DNA of 64,000 nt, from the NCBI GenBank assembly GCA_965200805.1, contig OZ241384.1, positions 2,914,001 through 2,978,000 of the forward strand, written 5' to 3'. Made by a program: the position numbers and the translations under genes. The DNA is from MPNP01 sp026709725. GTDB taxonomy: Bacteria; Pseudomonadota; Alphaproteobacteria; Rhodobacterales; Rhodobacteraceae. The notes under the pieces are model-generated. The model worked only from the letters and a program-made list of their open reading frames with translations. It was not told where the DNA came from and ran no database searches. Each line of letters opens with the position of its first letter. Position 1 is the first letter of the stretch. Below are positions 55,607 to 63,152 of the stretch, in pieces.

Positions 55607-56661
55607 GGAATGACCAGCGGCTCCAGCCCCGAAAGGCGCATCTGTGGCGGCTTCACTGGCAGAGGGCGGGGTGGCAGGCCCTCAACAACCCGTCGCATGG
55701 CGGCTGTATGAGCAGGTGTCGTCCCACAGCAGCCGCCAACGATATTGATCAGCTGTTCATCGGCCCATTCACGAATGAGGCCTGCGGTCTCATCGGGCTG
55801 TTCGTCATATGTCCCGAATTCATTGGGAAGACCCGCATTGGGGTAGACGCAGATGGCGGTATCGACATGCCGTGCGAATTCGACAAGGTATGGACGCATC
55901 CCCTGCGCACCGAAACCACAATTCAGACCAAAGGCCAGCGGCCTGGCATGGCGCAGCGAATACCAGAATGCTTCCGGTGTCTGCCCTGTCAGCGTACGAC
56001 CCGAGGCATCCGTGATCGTTCCCGTGATGATGATCGGACAGCACGTTCCGATCTCTTCAAAGACTTCCCTGATCGCGACAAGACAGGCCTTGGCGTTCAG
56101 TGTATCAAAGATTGTTTCCACAAGCAGAAGATCCGCACCACCATCCAGGAGTGAGCGGGCTGCATCCCTGTAGGCAGTCTTGATGGTGTCAAAATCAATG
56201 GCACGATAGCCCGGATCATTGACATCCGGCGAGATTGATGTTGTCTTGTTGGTTGGACCCAATGCACCGGCCACCCAACAGGCCCGGTCGTGGTCAGCAG
56301 AGATTTTGTCACATGCCTGCCGGGCGATGCGTGCGCCATCATGGTTGAGTCTCTTCACCCATTTCTCCATGCCATAGTCTGACTGTGAGACTGTTGTGGC
56401 ATTGAACGTGTTTGTTGTGATGATATCGGCACCGGCCTCAAGAAAACCCCGATGAATCTTGCTGATGATTTCCGGAGCCGTCAGATTGAGGATGTCATTA
56501 TTCCCGACGAGGGCGTGCGGGTGATCAGCGAACATCTCCCCGTGGAAGACATCACGATCCAGCCCCAATCCCTGGATTTCCGTCCCCATGGCCCCATCAA
56601 GCAACAGTATTCGTTCATTCAGGGCCTGACGAAGGGCCCGTTCGGCATCAGTCACTGTCAT
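55603..56661 (-). CDS. metH: Methionine synthase homocysteine-binding module
   Basis: Homocysteine S-methyltransferase domain, about 352 aa from ATG 56661 (MTVTDAERALRQALNERIL); an ATG at 56706 would extend it 15 residues into metF. Core features: LLDGAMGTEIQGLGL, TNTFNATTVSQSDYG, and zinc-binding cysteines in LNCGFGAQG and GGCCGTTPAHTAA. This is module 1 of MetH as a stand-alone protein that must dock with the cobalamin module encoded next. Overlaps the 3' end of metF. Confidence 0.92.
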   Translation of the reverse strand: MTVTDAERALRQALNERILLLDGAMGTEIQGLGLDRDVFHGEMFADHPHALVGNNDILNLTAPEIISKIHRGFLEAGADIITTNTFNATTVSQSDYGMEKWVKRLNHDGARIARQACDKISADHDRACWVAGALGPTNKTTSISPDVNDPGYRAIDFDTIKTAYRDAARSLLDGGADLLLVETIFDTLNAKACLVAIREVFEEIGTCCPIIITGTITDASGRTLTGQTPEAFWYSLRHARPLAFGLNCGFGAQGMRPYLVEFARHVDTAICVYPNAGLPNEFGTYDEQPDETAGLIREWADEQLINIVGGCCGTTPAHTAAMRRVVEGLPPRPLPVKPPQMRLSGLEPLVIP

Positions 56662-57532
56662 TTCCGGAAGATCTTGCCGACTCTGGATGGACACCGATCC
56701 GTTCACAGATCGCCCTGATCAGGGCAGCACGGTTGAGCGTGTAGAAATGGAAGTCATCAACACCATGGTCTCGAAGGTCCTCGCATTGCCGACTCGCCAG
56801 ATCGATCGCCACCTGACGGCGTTGCCAGGGATTGTCATCAAGATCTGCAAAGGCGTCCTTGAGTGTTCCGGGGACATGGGTGCCGCACATTGCTGCAAAT
56901 CGCAGCATTGCCCTGTAGTTGCTGACAGGCATGATGCCCGGGATCAGCGGAACATGAATGCCGGCCGCAACCGCCTGATCGCGAAACCGGTAGAACAGAT
57001 CATTGTCAAAGAAAAACTGCGTGATGGCCTGGTTGCCCCCTGCATCAATCTTGCGTTTCAGATTATCCAGATCGGCAGTGGCACTGGCTGCCTCCGGATG
57101 AATCTCGGGGTAGGCTGCCACTGAGATTTCGAAATCCGCCACATGCCGCAATCCGGTGACCAGGTCAGCGGCACAGGAATACCCATCTGAATGTGGGGCA
57201 TAGGGCGCATTTGCATTTGCCGGGTCTCCGCGCAGGGCCACAATATGGCGAACTCCGGCATCCCAGTATTTGCGGGCAATCAGATCGATTTCATGGCTGG
57301 ATGCATCCACACAGGTCAGATGGGCTGCTGCGGACAGCCGGGTTTCATTGATAATCCGCGAAACGGTGCTGTGTGTTCGATCACGGGTTGAGCCGCCCGC
57401 ACCATAGGTCACCGAAACGAAACTGGGAGCCAGTGGTGCCAGAGCGCAGATGGTATCCCAGAGCACCTCCTCCATGCTTTCAGTTTTCGGCGGGAAGAAT
57501 TCGAAGCTGACCCGGGGCCGGAATTCGCTCAT
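56648..57532 (-). CDS. metF: 5,10-methylenetetrahydrofolate reductase
   Basis: Flavoprotein reducing methylene-THF to methyl-THF, the methyl donor of MetH; 294 aa. FEFFPPKTESMEE, SVTYGAGGSTRDRT, HIVALRGDPAN and QFFFDNDLFYRF are the family hallmarks. It overlaps the upstream regulator/methyltransferase gene by 4 bp and the downstream MetH module by about 14 bp, forming a tight methionine-cycle operon. Confidence 0.95.
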   Translation of the reverse strand: MSEFRPRVSFEFFPPKTESMEEVLWDTICALAPLAPSFVSVTYGAGGSTRDRTHSTVSRIINETRLSAAAHLTCVDASSHEIDLIARKYWDAGVRHIVALRGDPANANAPYAPHSDGYSCAADLVTGLRHVADFEISVAAYPEIHPEAASATADLDNLKRKIDAGGNQAITQFFFDNDLFYRFRDQAVAAGIHVPLIPGIMPVSNYRAMLRFAAMCGTHVPGTLKDAFADLDDNPWQRRQVAIDLASRQCEDLRDHGVDDFHFYTLNRAALIRAICERIGVHPESARSSGNDSD

Positions 57533-58530
57533 GGCAGGTCTCTCTTCTGTGCCGGCATCCTCTCATCTGCACCTGCCGGATCTTTCTGCAGCATCCAGAG
57601 CATGACCGTGAGAGGAGTGCCGGGCAATCTGCGCACTGCGATCATGACCAGATTGTGCCTTTGCCCCCAGCCTTCAATGTCCGATGTGCGGAACCCCGGT
57701 CGTAAATGTGCATGATCCTCAATCAGTTCAGTCATCGCATGGGGTGCGAAGTCAACAATGAGGAGATGTCCGCCGGGGTGCAGGACGCGTGCGACTTCAC
57801 CAAGGACATCTTGCGGTCGGTCCGCAAAATGCAGAACCATGTTCAGTGTCGCCAAATCAAAGCCGGGGCTCGCGAAGGGGAGGGTGTACATATCGCCCCG
57901 ACGAACTGAGCAATGAGAAAATCCCGGCTTGGCCAGATTGACCCGCGCCGCAGCCAGCATGTCCTGCGAGCGATCAATCCCGATCGCATGATGAGATCGG
58001 TCTGCAAGAAGTTGCAGCATCCGTCCTGTTCCCGTCCCGACATCAAGCAGATCGCGGATCGTGAGGCGGTTTGCGCATTCACGGATTGCTGCCTCGACCT
58101 GATCCTCCTCGACATGCAGGGCCCGGATCTCGTCCCACCGGGGTGCGTTTTTACGAAAATACATCTCTGCGCGGGTCGCGCGTTCATGTCGGATTTCGTC
58201 CAGCCGCTGACGATCGCGTGATATCAGCGGATCGTGTTCGTCAAGACAATGAATCAGAAACCGGGCCATTTCGGCATGATGGCCCGCGACCGGAACATGA
58301 AAGAATGCCCAACTGCCTTCCTGATGGCGCTCCAGTAGACCCACATCACAAAGCATGCGCAGATGGCGGGAAACACCGGGCTGGCTCATGCCAAGTATTC
58401 GTGTCAACTCGCTGACCGAAAGATCTCCCTGTGCACAGAGAGCCAGAAGACGCAGCCGATTCGTTTCACCGGCTGTGCGCAACACACTTGCCAGATTGTC
58501 CAATGACTCACCCCCGGGCCACAACATCAA
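57529..58530 (-). CDS. ArsR-type regulator fused to SAM-dependent methyltransferase
   Basis: 333 aa. Residues ~10-95 are an ArsR-family winged helix (LASVLRTAGETNRLRLLALC, SVSELTRILGMSQPGVSRHLRML). Residues ~140-330 are a class I methyltransferase (LLDVGTGTGRMLQLLA, GIDRSQDMLAAAR, LHPGGHLLIVDF). It heads the metF-metH operon. By analogy with SAH- or SAM-responsive ArsR regulators (SahR), it probably senses a methyl-cycle metabolite through the methyltransferase fold and represses the operon. Catalytic activity is uncertain. A promoter and palindrome lie just upstream. Confidence 0.9.
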   Translation of the reverse strand: MMLWPGGESLDNLASVLRTAGETNRLRLLALCAQGDLSVSELTRILGMSQPGVSRHLRMLCDVGLLERHQEGSWAFFHVPVAGHHAEMARFLIHCLDEHDPLISRDRQRLDEIRHERATRAEMYFRKNAPRWDEIRALHVEEDQVEAAIRECANRLTIRDLLDVGTGTGRMLQLLADRSHHAIGIDRSQDMLAAARVNLAKPGFSHCSVRRGDMYTLPFASPGFDLATLNMVLHFADRPQDVLGEVARVLHPGGHLLIVDFAPHAMTELIEDHAHLRPGFRTSDIEGWGQRHNLVMIAVRRLPGTPLTVMLWMLQKDPAGADERMPAQKRDLP

Positions 58531-58551
58531 TTGACAGACAGACCAATCAAT

Positions 58552-58563
58552 TACATATATGTA
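58552..58563 (-). promoter_or_regulatory. Operator candidate of the metF/metH operon
   Basis: TACATATATGTA, a perfect 12-bp palindrome 22 bp upstream of the ArsR-methyltransferase start, abutting the predicted -10 element. Likely binding site for the regulator encoded by the first gene. Confidence 0.5.
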
Positions 58564-58591
58564 TGTAGATATGTTTATACTGGAATGTCAA
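58563..58591 (-). promoter_or_regulatory. Predicted sigma-70 promoter of the metF/metH operon
   Basis: Minus strand: -35 TTGACA (58591-58586), 17-bp spacer, -10 CTACAT (58568-58563). The -35 is a perfect consensus; the -10 is weak, consistent with a regulated promoter. Confidence 0.45.
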
Positions 58592-59061
58592 GAAATAAAT
58601 CCTGAAACGATTTGCGTCATCCCGATCCGGTCGACTGAAATCCCGGATTGATGCCATATCCGGTTGCATCTGGCAGAAGGCAGAATGCCGGGATTTTTTT
58701 TTGATTGCACCGGCCACAAAATCTGGTGGTGCCTACCGCCGCACCATTGCAGGAACTCAAGATCCGGTTGCAATCGACCCAGCCGTGTATTCAGCAGACA
58801 TCAGTTATGCCAGCTGGACGGCCAGCCTGTTTGCCCTGTGACCGCCACTCAACTGTGGCACTGAAGACAGGGGCAGGCATTGACGGCTCAGGATTCACCG
58901 GAGTGGAGACCAGACCATGAACATCGGTATGGCACAAGTGGTCAGGGAATCCTCCGGCGGCTCAGCCATATCGGGTCCGTTGGCGATTGCGCGGCGCATC
59001 AGAAGTTGTTAATGGATAGAAGACTGCCGGGAGCAGGGACAACATGGGGACATGCTGATTG
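58592..59061. other. Gene-free stretch upstream of coiled-coil gene
   Basis: 470 bp without a supported gene or repeat. Confidence 0.4.
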
Positions 59062-59388
59062 ATGGAAAACCTTGAGATGCTGCTGGTGGTGATTGGCACT
59101 GGTGTGGCTTTGGCCGCGCTGATCTCAAGCCAGATGTCCGGGCTGAGAAAGGGCATGCGGAGCGAGGTCGCTGATCTGCGGAGTGAGATACGGGCCGAGA
59201 TTGCCGATCTGCGGAGTGAGATACGGGCCGAGATTGCCGATCTGCGGAGTGAGATTGCCGATCTGCGGAGCGAAATCAACAGTCTTGGAAATCGTGTTGC
59301 ACGCCTGGAAGGCATATTTGATGTGTTCCAAATGAGGACAAAAGCACCTTTGCCAACCGATGAGGTTGAGGTGGTCGACACTGCCTGA
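59062..59388 (+). CDS. Membrane-anchored coiled-coil protein with 11-residue repeats
   Basis: 108 aa from ATG 59062 (TTG 59059 precedes it). An N-terminal hydrophobic helix (MLLVVIGTGVALAALISSQ) is followed by a coiled coil made of 11-residue units EIADLRSEIRA, then NSLGNRVARLEGIFDVF. The coding DNA has two identical 33-bp units (59185-59217, 59218-59250) flanked by 21-bp partial units. The LExR-type coiled coil resembles small bacterial proteins of unknown function. Expect a parallel oligomer tethered to the membrane. No informative neighbours. Confidence 0.65.
   Translation: MENLEMLLVVIGTGVALAALISSQMSGLRKGMRSEVADLRSEIRAEIADLRSEIRAEIADLRSEIADLRSEINSLGNRVARLEGIFDVFQMRTKAPLPTDEVEVVDTA
59164..59271 (+). 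repeat. In-frame 33-bp tandem repeats
   Basis: Units: 21-bp partial (59164-59184), two exact 33-bp copies (59185-59250), then 21-bp partial (59251-59271). Each 33-bp unit encodes 11 residues, so length change by slippage keeps the frame. Confidence 0.9.
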
Positions 59389-59568
59389 CTGCACTCCTGG
59401 GGCCAGGAGTGACCTCGGCGCACGCGCAACCTGGCCGGTCGGCAACAAAGCCGGGAGACGACAGAAGGTCATGTATTGACCCAATGTCGGGCAGGGGTTG
59501 ATAGAGACGCATTATGGCTGCGCCGGGACAGGACATCTGCAGACGGCGTATGGCTGCGCGGGGCGACA

Positions 59569-61068
59569 TCACTGCGGCGACGGGCGCAGGGAGTCAAGAT
59601 AGGCTTCGGCGGCTGATTTTGCCGCTTGGTACGTCTGGTTGTAAATCTCGGCATGCCTGTGGTTCGGTAGATGAATTCGCTCGCTGCGAAATGTTTCCTG
59701 CGCTGCAGATTCCAGGGAATCGAATTCACCTGTCCCGACCATCGCACATAAGGCCGCGCCCTTTGCTCCAAATTGCGAACCTTGCGGCACCTCGACAGCA
59801 AGCCCTGCAATATCAGCGATAATCTGTGACCAGAACTGGCTTTGAGCACCACCGCCAACCAAACGAACCGGGCCTGTATGATTGAGCTTTTCAATGCAAT
59901 CCCGGATTGCGTAGGCAAGGCCCTCATAAACGGCGCGCAGCAAATCTGCTCTCGCATGCCCGGGTTCCAGTCCCATGAATCCGGCCCGTGCCCTCGGTTC
60001 AATTCTGGGTGCAATGATGCCGCCCTCTGAGAGGTAGGGAATGTACAGGACACTCCTGGCCCCCGGCGGACTCTGCATGGCCAGCTCGGCACACGCGTCA
60101 AATGGGGTCGCCGTACTGGATAGATCGGGACACAATGCATTCAGAACCCAGTCAAGATTGATGGTCCCGGCATTGTTGACCATACATCGCAACCACCGAT
60201 CTTCCGGCATGGTGAATGTGAGGCCAAGATTGCAGGGGCTTAAATCGGGTTCAGAACGCACGACGCCATTAAGGCAGGCTGTGCCCAGGATTGACACTGC
60301 ATGCCCCTTGCGGTGGACCCCGGCGCCAATTGTGCATGCGATCACATCACCAGCTCCGACCGCAACAGGAGTCCCGGGCAGGAGTCCGGTCTCCGCAGCT
60401 GCCGCGGTGGTGACCAGACCATTGATCGCTGTGCTTTCCTGAACCATGGGCAGCATTTCAGCGCACCCGTCAATACCGAAGATTGAAACAAGGTCGGCAT
60501 CGAAGTTGCGCCCAGCCACCGATCCCGGTGCGACGGTCGCCTCACTGGCATCAGTGCTGATCCGGTTTGTCAGTCGGTATCGAATATAGTCTTTCGTGCA
60601 CAGGACCGTGTTCGTTCTGGCCAGTGCTTCAGGTTCGTGTTTTTGCAGCCAGGCGAGAACCGGCAAGATGCATCCGGTCTGCAGAATACTGCCTGATTTT
60701 ACAAATATACGTTCATAAAATTCAGGGTCATCAGCCACAAGACGATCAATCAGTGGCTGGGTTCGTGCGTCATTCCACAGAATCGGATTGCGTATGAGAT
60801 TGCCATTGCGACCGATCGGCCAGGCCCCCAGCATAACAGCGGTGATGCCGACGCCCGAAATGCATTCGCTTTCAATAGAGGCCTTCTGGAGCAATTGACC
60901 AATCACAGAAATGACGGAATCCCAGATCTGCCGCCCATCAAATTCCTGCCATCCGGGCATTGGCGACAAGACCTGCGTCTGGCATGAAACAGACACATGC
61001 TCCTGTCCGTCCGTGTCAAATAACGCAGCTTTGGTTTTTGAAGTACCGATGTCCAGCCCAAGGTACAT
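59569..61068 (-). CDS. FGGY-family carbohydrate kinase (xylulokinase-like)
   Basis: Sugar kinase of 499 aa from ATG 61068 (MYLGLDIGTSKTKAALFD), the canonical FGGY start; 61161 would add 31 unlikely residues. Xylulokinase-type features: MPGWQEFDGRQIWDSV, ITAVMLGAWP, ILWNDARTQPLIDRL, and the C-terminal RLVGGGAQSQFWSQIIADIAG with GAKGAALCA. It is the last gene of a minus-strand cluster with a creatininase-like hydrolase and a phosphotriesterase-like hydrolase. The residues around the sugar (AVMLGAWP versus the usual SGQMHG) differ from true xylulokinases, so the substrate may be another polyol or ketose. Confidence 0.88.
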   Translation of the reverse strand: MYLGLDIGTSKTKAALFDTDGQEHVSVSCQTQVLSPMPGWQEFDGRQIWDSVISVIGQLLQKASIESECISGVGITAVMLGAWPIGRNGNLIRNPILWNDARTQPLIDRLVADDPEFYERIFVKSGSILQTGCILPVLAWLQKHEPEALARTNTVLCTKDYIRYRLTNRISTDASEATVAPGSVAGRNFDADLVSIFGIDGCAEMLPMVQESTAINGLVTTAAAAETGLLPGTPVAVGAGDVIACTIGAGVHRKGHAVSILGTACLNGVVRSEPDLSPCNLGLTFTMPEDRWLRCMVNNAGTINLDWVLNALCPDLSSTATPFDACAELAMQSPPGARSVLYIPYLSEGGIIAPRIEPRARAGFMGLEPGHARADLLRAVYEGLAYAIRDCIEKLNHTGPVRLVGGGAQSQFWSQIIADIAGLAVEVPQGSQFGAKGAALCAMVGTGEFDSLESAAQETFRSERIHLPNHRHAEIYNQTYQAAKSAAEAYLDSLRPSPQ

Positions 61069-61169
61069 GTTCAGTGCGCCCTCGTACTGATCCGGGCGCA
61101 ATGATTTCTGCCGAATACGTCTCTTCGGGAGGATTGGCCGGCCGTCATGATGCGTGACCAAACCCGCTG

Positions 61170-61940
61170 CTATGGCATTCTGGCATCAGACAGCGCCTCA
61201 CGCACAATGCGAACCATCTTCTCGACAAAAACATCGATCATCGCTTCACCTTTTTGTGCTGTGGCCTGCGTCGCATCGCCAAACACACCGCTCATGCTCA
61301 ACTCACCCATTGGCCTTGCCCCAAAAAAATAGCCATTGCCGTGCTCCGGGTACTCGCTGCACGCCTTATCCATCTCGACAAGATCGGGATTGACGGCCAG
61401 CATCAAGGACGTTTCGAATTCGCAGGCGTGAACAATCCCATGCCAGCTCTCGCTATCGCAATGGGCATTCATGACCGATGACAGATCCGGGTAGAAGAGA
61501 CGCCAGACACTGATGTCGGGATTGTCATGCAACTGACGGGATCCCTGTTTCATCGCAGCACAGTTGGCTTCATGCCCACTGACCAGGAACAAGTGTTGCA
61601 CACCGTATTTTGACAGTGAATCGGCGGTTTCCACAATCACATTCTCAATTGTGGCGGTCTTCAGGGTTACAGTTCCGGGCGAGTCGCGCCAAACCCACGA
61701 ATAGCCAAATGGCATCGTGGGCAGAACTGTCGCACCGACCTGTTCAGCAATTCGAATTGCCAGCGCCTCGGCAAGAAAACTGTCAACGCCCAGCGGCAGG
61801 TGGTATCCGTGCTGTTCCGTAGCCCCAAGCGGAAGGATGACCGCGGGAACCTTGCGGATCCGATCTGCAAATGCATCCCGGCTTAAATACCTGGCTTCAA
61901 CCGTCACGGATTCATCGTCCACTACACCCACGCCTGACAA
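61170..61940 (-). CDS. Creatininase-family hydrolase
   Basis: 256-aa metal-dependent hydrolase. Metal-ligand motifs typical of creatininase/MftE-type enzymes are present: LPLGATEQHGYHLPLGVD (Glu, His, Asp), SGHEANCAAM, and HACEFETSLML (Glu). True creatinine amidohydrolase is only one activity in this family; some members open cyclic sugar or lactone-like compounds. It sits directly after the phosphotriesterase-like gene with no spacer (61940/61941), so the two are probably coupled and act on successive intermediates. Substrate unknown. Confidence 0.85.
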   Translation of the reverse strand: MSGVGVVDDESVTVEARYLSRDAFADRIRKVPAVILPLGATEQHGYHLPLGVDSFLAEALAIRIAEQVGATVLPTMPFGYSWVWRDSPGTVTLKTATIENVIVETADSLSKYGVQHLFLVSGHEANCAAMKQGSRQLHDNPDISVWRLFYPDLSSVMNAHCDSESWHGIVHACEFETSLMLAVNPDLVEMDKACSEYPEHGNGYFFGARPMGELSMSGVFGDATQATAQKGEAMIDVFVEKMVRIVREALSDARMP

Positions 61941-62855
61941 TCAAAATCGGGAGAGCCATCTTACCGGACTCTTTGTAAAGATTTTTTCGATAACGGTCTC
62001 GCTGATCCCCTCTGAGCGCATGCGCGGGATGAACTTGCCGGCAATGTATCCAAATCCGGGACCGCCACCATAACCGGCCAGATAAGAGCAGCGCCCCATG
62101 TCCCCTGAAATCAGGAGCCGATCCTCATGTCCTGCGTCCAGCAGTGCCTTGATGCATGATATCCGCACACTGTCCGGGTGATATTTGACTTTTCCAACGC
62201 CATCGAACTGCACAGTCGCACCACGGTCTGCGAGCGAAGCGTGGTAGTAGGGATCGGGATTGCGATCACAGTGTCCGACAACCACTGCCTCCAGATCAAC
62301 GTCCGCATCCTCAAGAATATCCAGCATTTCCATTCCCATTGTGCCGCACTCCGTGTGCAACCAAATCGGTGCCCCGGTTTCCCTGTAGGCATAGCCAACT
62401 GCACGGGCTGCCTTTTCCTCCAGCCTGTGTATGGTATTGTATGAACTGCCTGATTTCAGATGGCCTGCCCTGTATGGTCCGCCATCCATTCCCTCAACCA
62501 CCTCCAGAACCAGCTTATCGGCGATGGCGTTCACCGGTGTGGTTTCAACCCAGAGCGGGAAGTAGAGGGCTTTGTTGAATCCTGTCACTGCAACAACATG
62601 GACGCCAGCCTCGGTGGAGGCCCTTGCCATCAATGCAGCATCCCGTCCGTAATCAAGTGTGCTGGCCTCAACCAGAAGCGTGCCGCCGTGCTCCCTGAAG
62701 ATTGAAAGTTCGCGCAGTGAGCATTCATAGTCTGAAATTTCAAGGTCACGATCTTTCTGATGTGCAGGTGGATTGGTAAACAGGTGTTCATGGGTGTAAA
62801 TCAGCCCCAGGTCATCAGTGTCAATGTCACCGAGAACGGTCCGAATCCTGGGCAT
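61941..62855 (-). CDS. Phosphotriesterase-family hydrolase (lactonase-like)
   Basis: 304 aa from ATG 62855 (MPRIRTVLGDIDTDDLGLIY), preceded by GGAGG; 62900 would add 15 residues. Amidohydrolase-superfamily metal motif THEHLF (His22, His24), then LVEAST, IWLHTECG, VVGHCDRNPDP and the catalytic Asp in LISGDMGRCSY. Relatives include sugar-lactone and phosphofuranose lactonases rather than true organophosphate hydrolases. First gene of the catabolic cluster, divergent from the RpiR-type regulator. Confidence 0.87.
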   Translation of the reverse strand: MPRIRTVLGDIDTDDLGLIYTHEHLFTNPPAHQKDRDLEISDYECSLRELSIFREHGGTLLVEASTLDYGRDAALMARASTEAGVHVVAVTGFNKALYFPLWVETTPVNAIADKLVLEVVEGMDGGPYRAGHLKSGSSYNTIHRLEEKAARAVGYAYRETGAPIWLHTECGTMGMEMLDILEDADVDLEAVVVGHCDRNPDPYYHASLADRGATVQFDGVGKVKYHPDSVRISCIKALLDAGHEDRLLISGDMGRCSYLAGYGGGPGFGYIAGKFIPRMRSEGISETVIEKIFTKSPVRWLSRF

Positions 62856-63152
62856 CTGGCCTCCAGTGATCTGCTTGATGTTGAACAGGCTAGCATACAT
62901 ACAATGCGATGCAAGTTAATTTCTTTTTTGGCAATCACATTGCAAACAACTGTTTCTTCATTATGTCTGCCGTGCAAAAAATTCTCATATTTGCAAAAGT
63001 GTCAAGACAGACCTGTGGATTTGCGCCCTGCAGCACATCCCCCTGCCAGACAGGGTCTCATCTTCGGCAGATCCCGTGCGTCAGTCCTTGTGGTGCCGGA
63101 AACGCGATCATGACCGGTCACGGGGTCGTGTGTCCAATCAGTGGCGACATCC
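62856..63152. promoter_or_regulatory. Divergent control region of the catabolic cluster
   Basis: 297-bp AT-rich gap between the lactonase-like gene and the RpiR regulator gene. Three TGCAAA-containing strings (ATTGCAAAC, CGTGCAAAA, TTTGCAAAA) occur within about 60 bp (62939-62998) and could be regulator half-sites. No clear -35/-10 was chosen. Confidence 0.35.
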
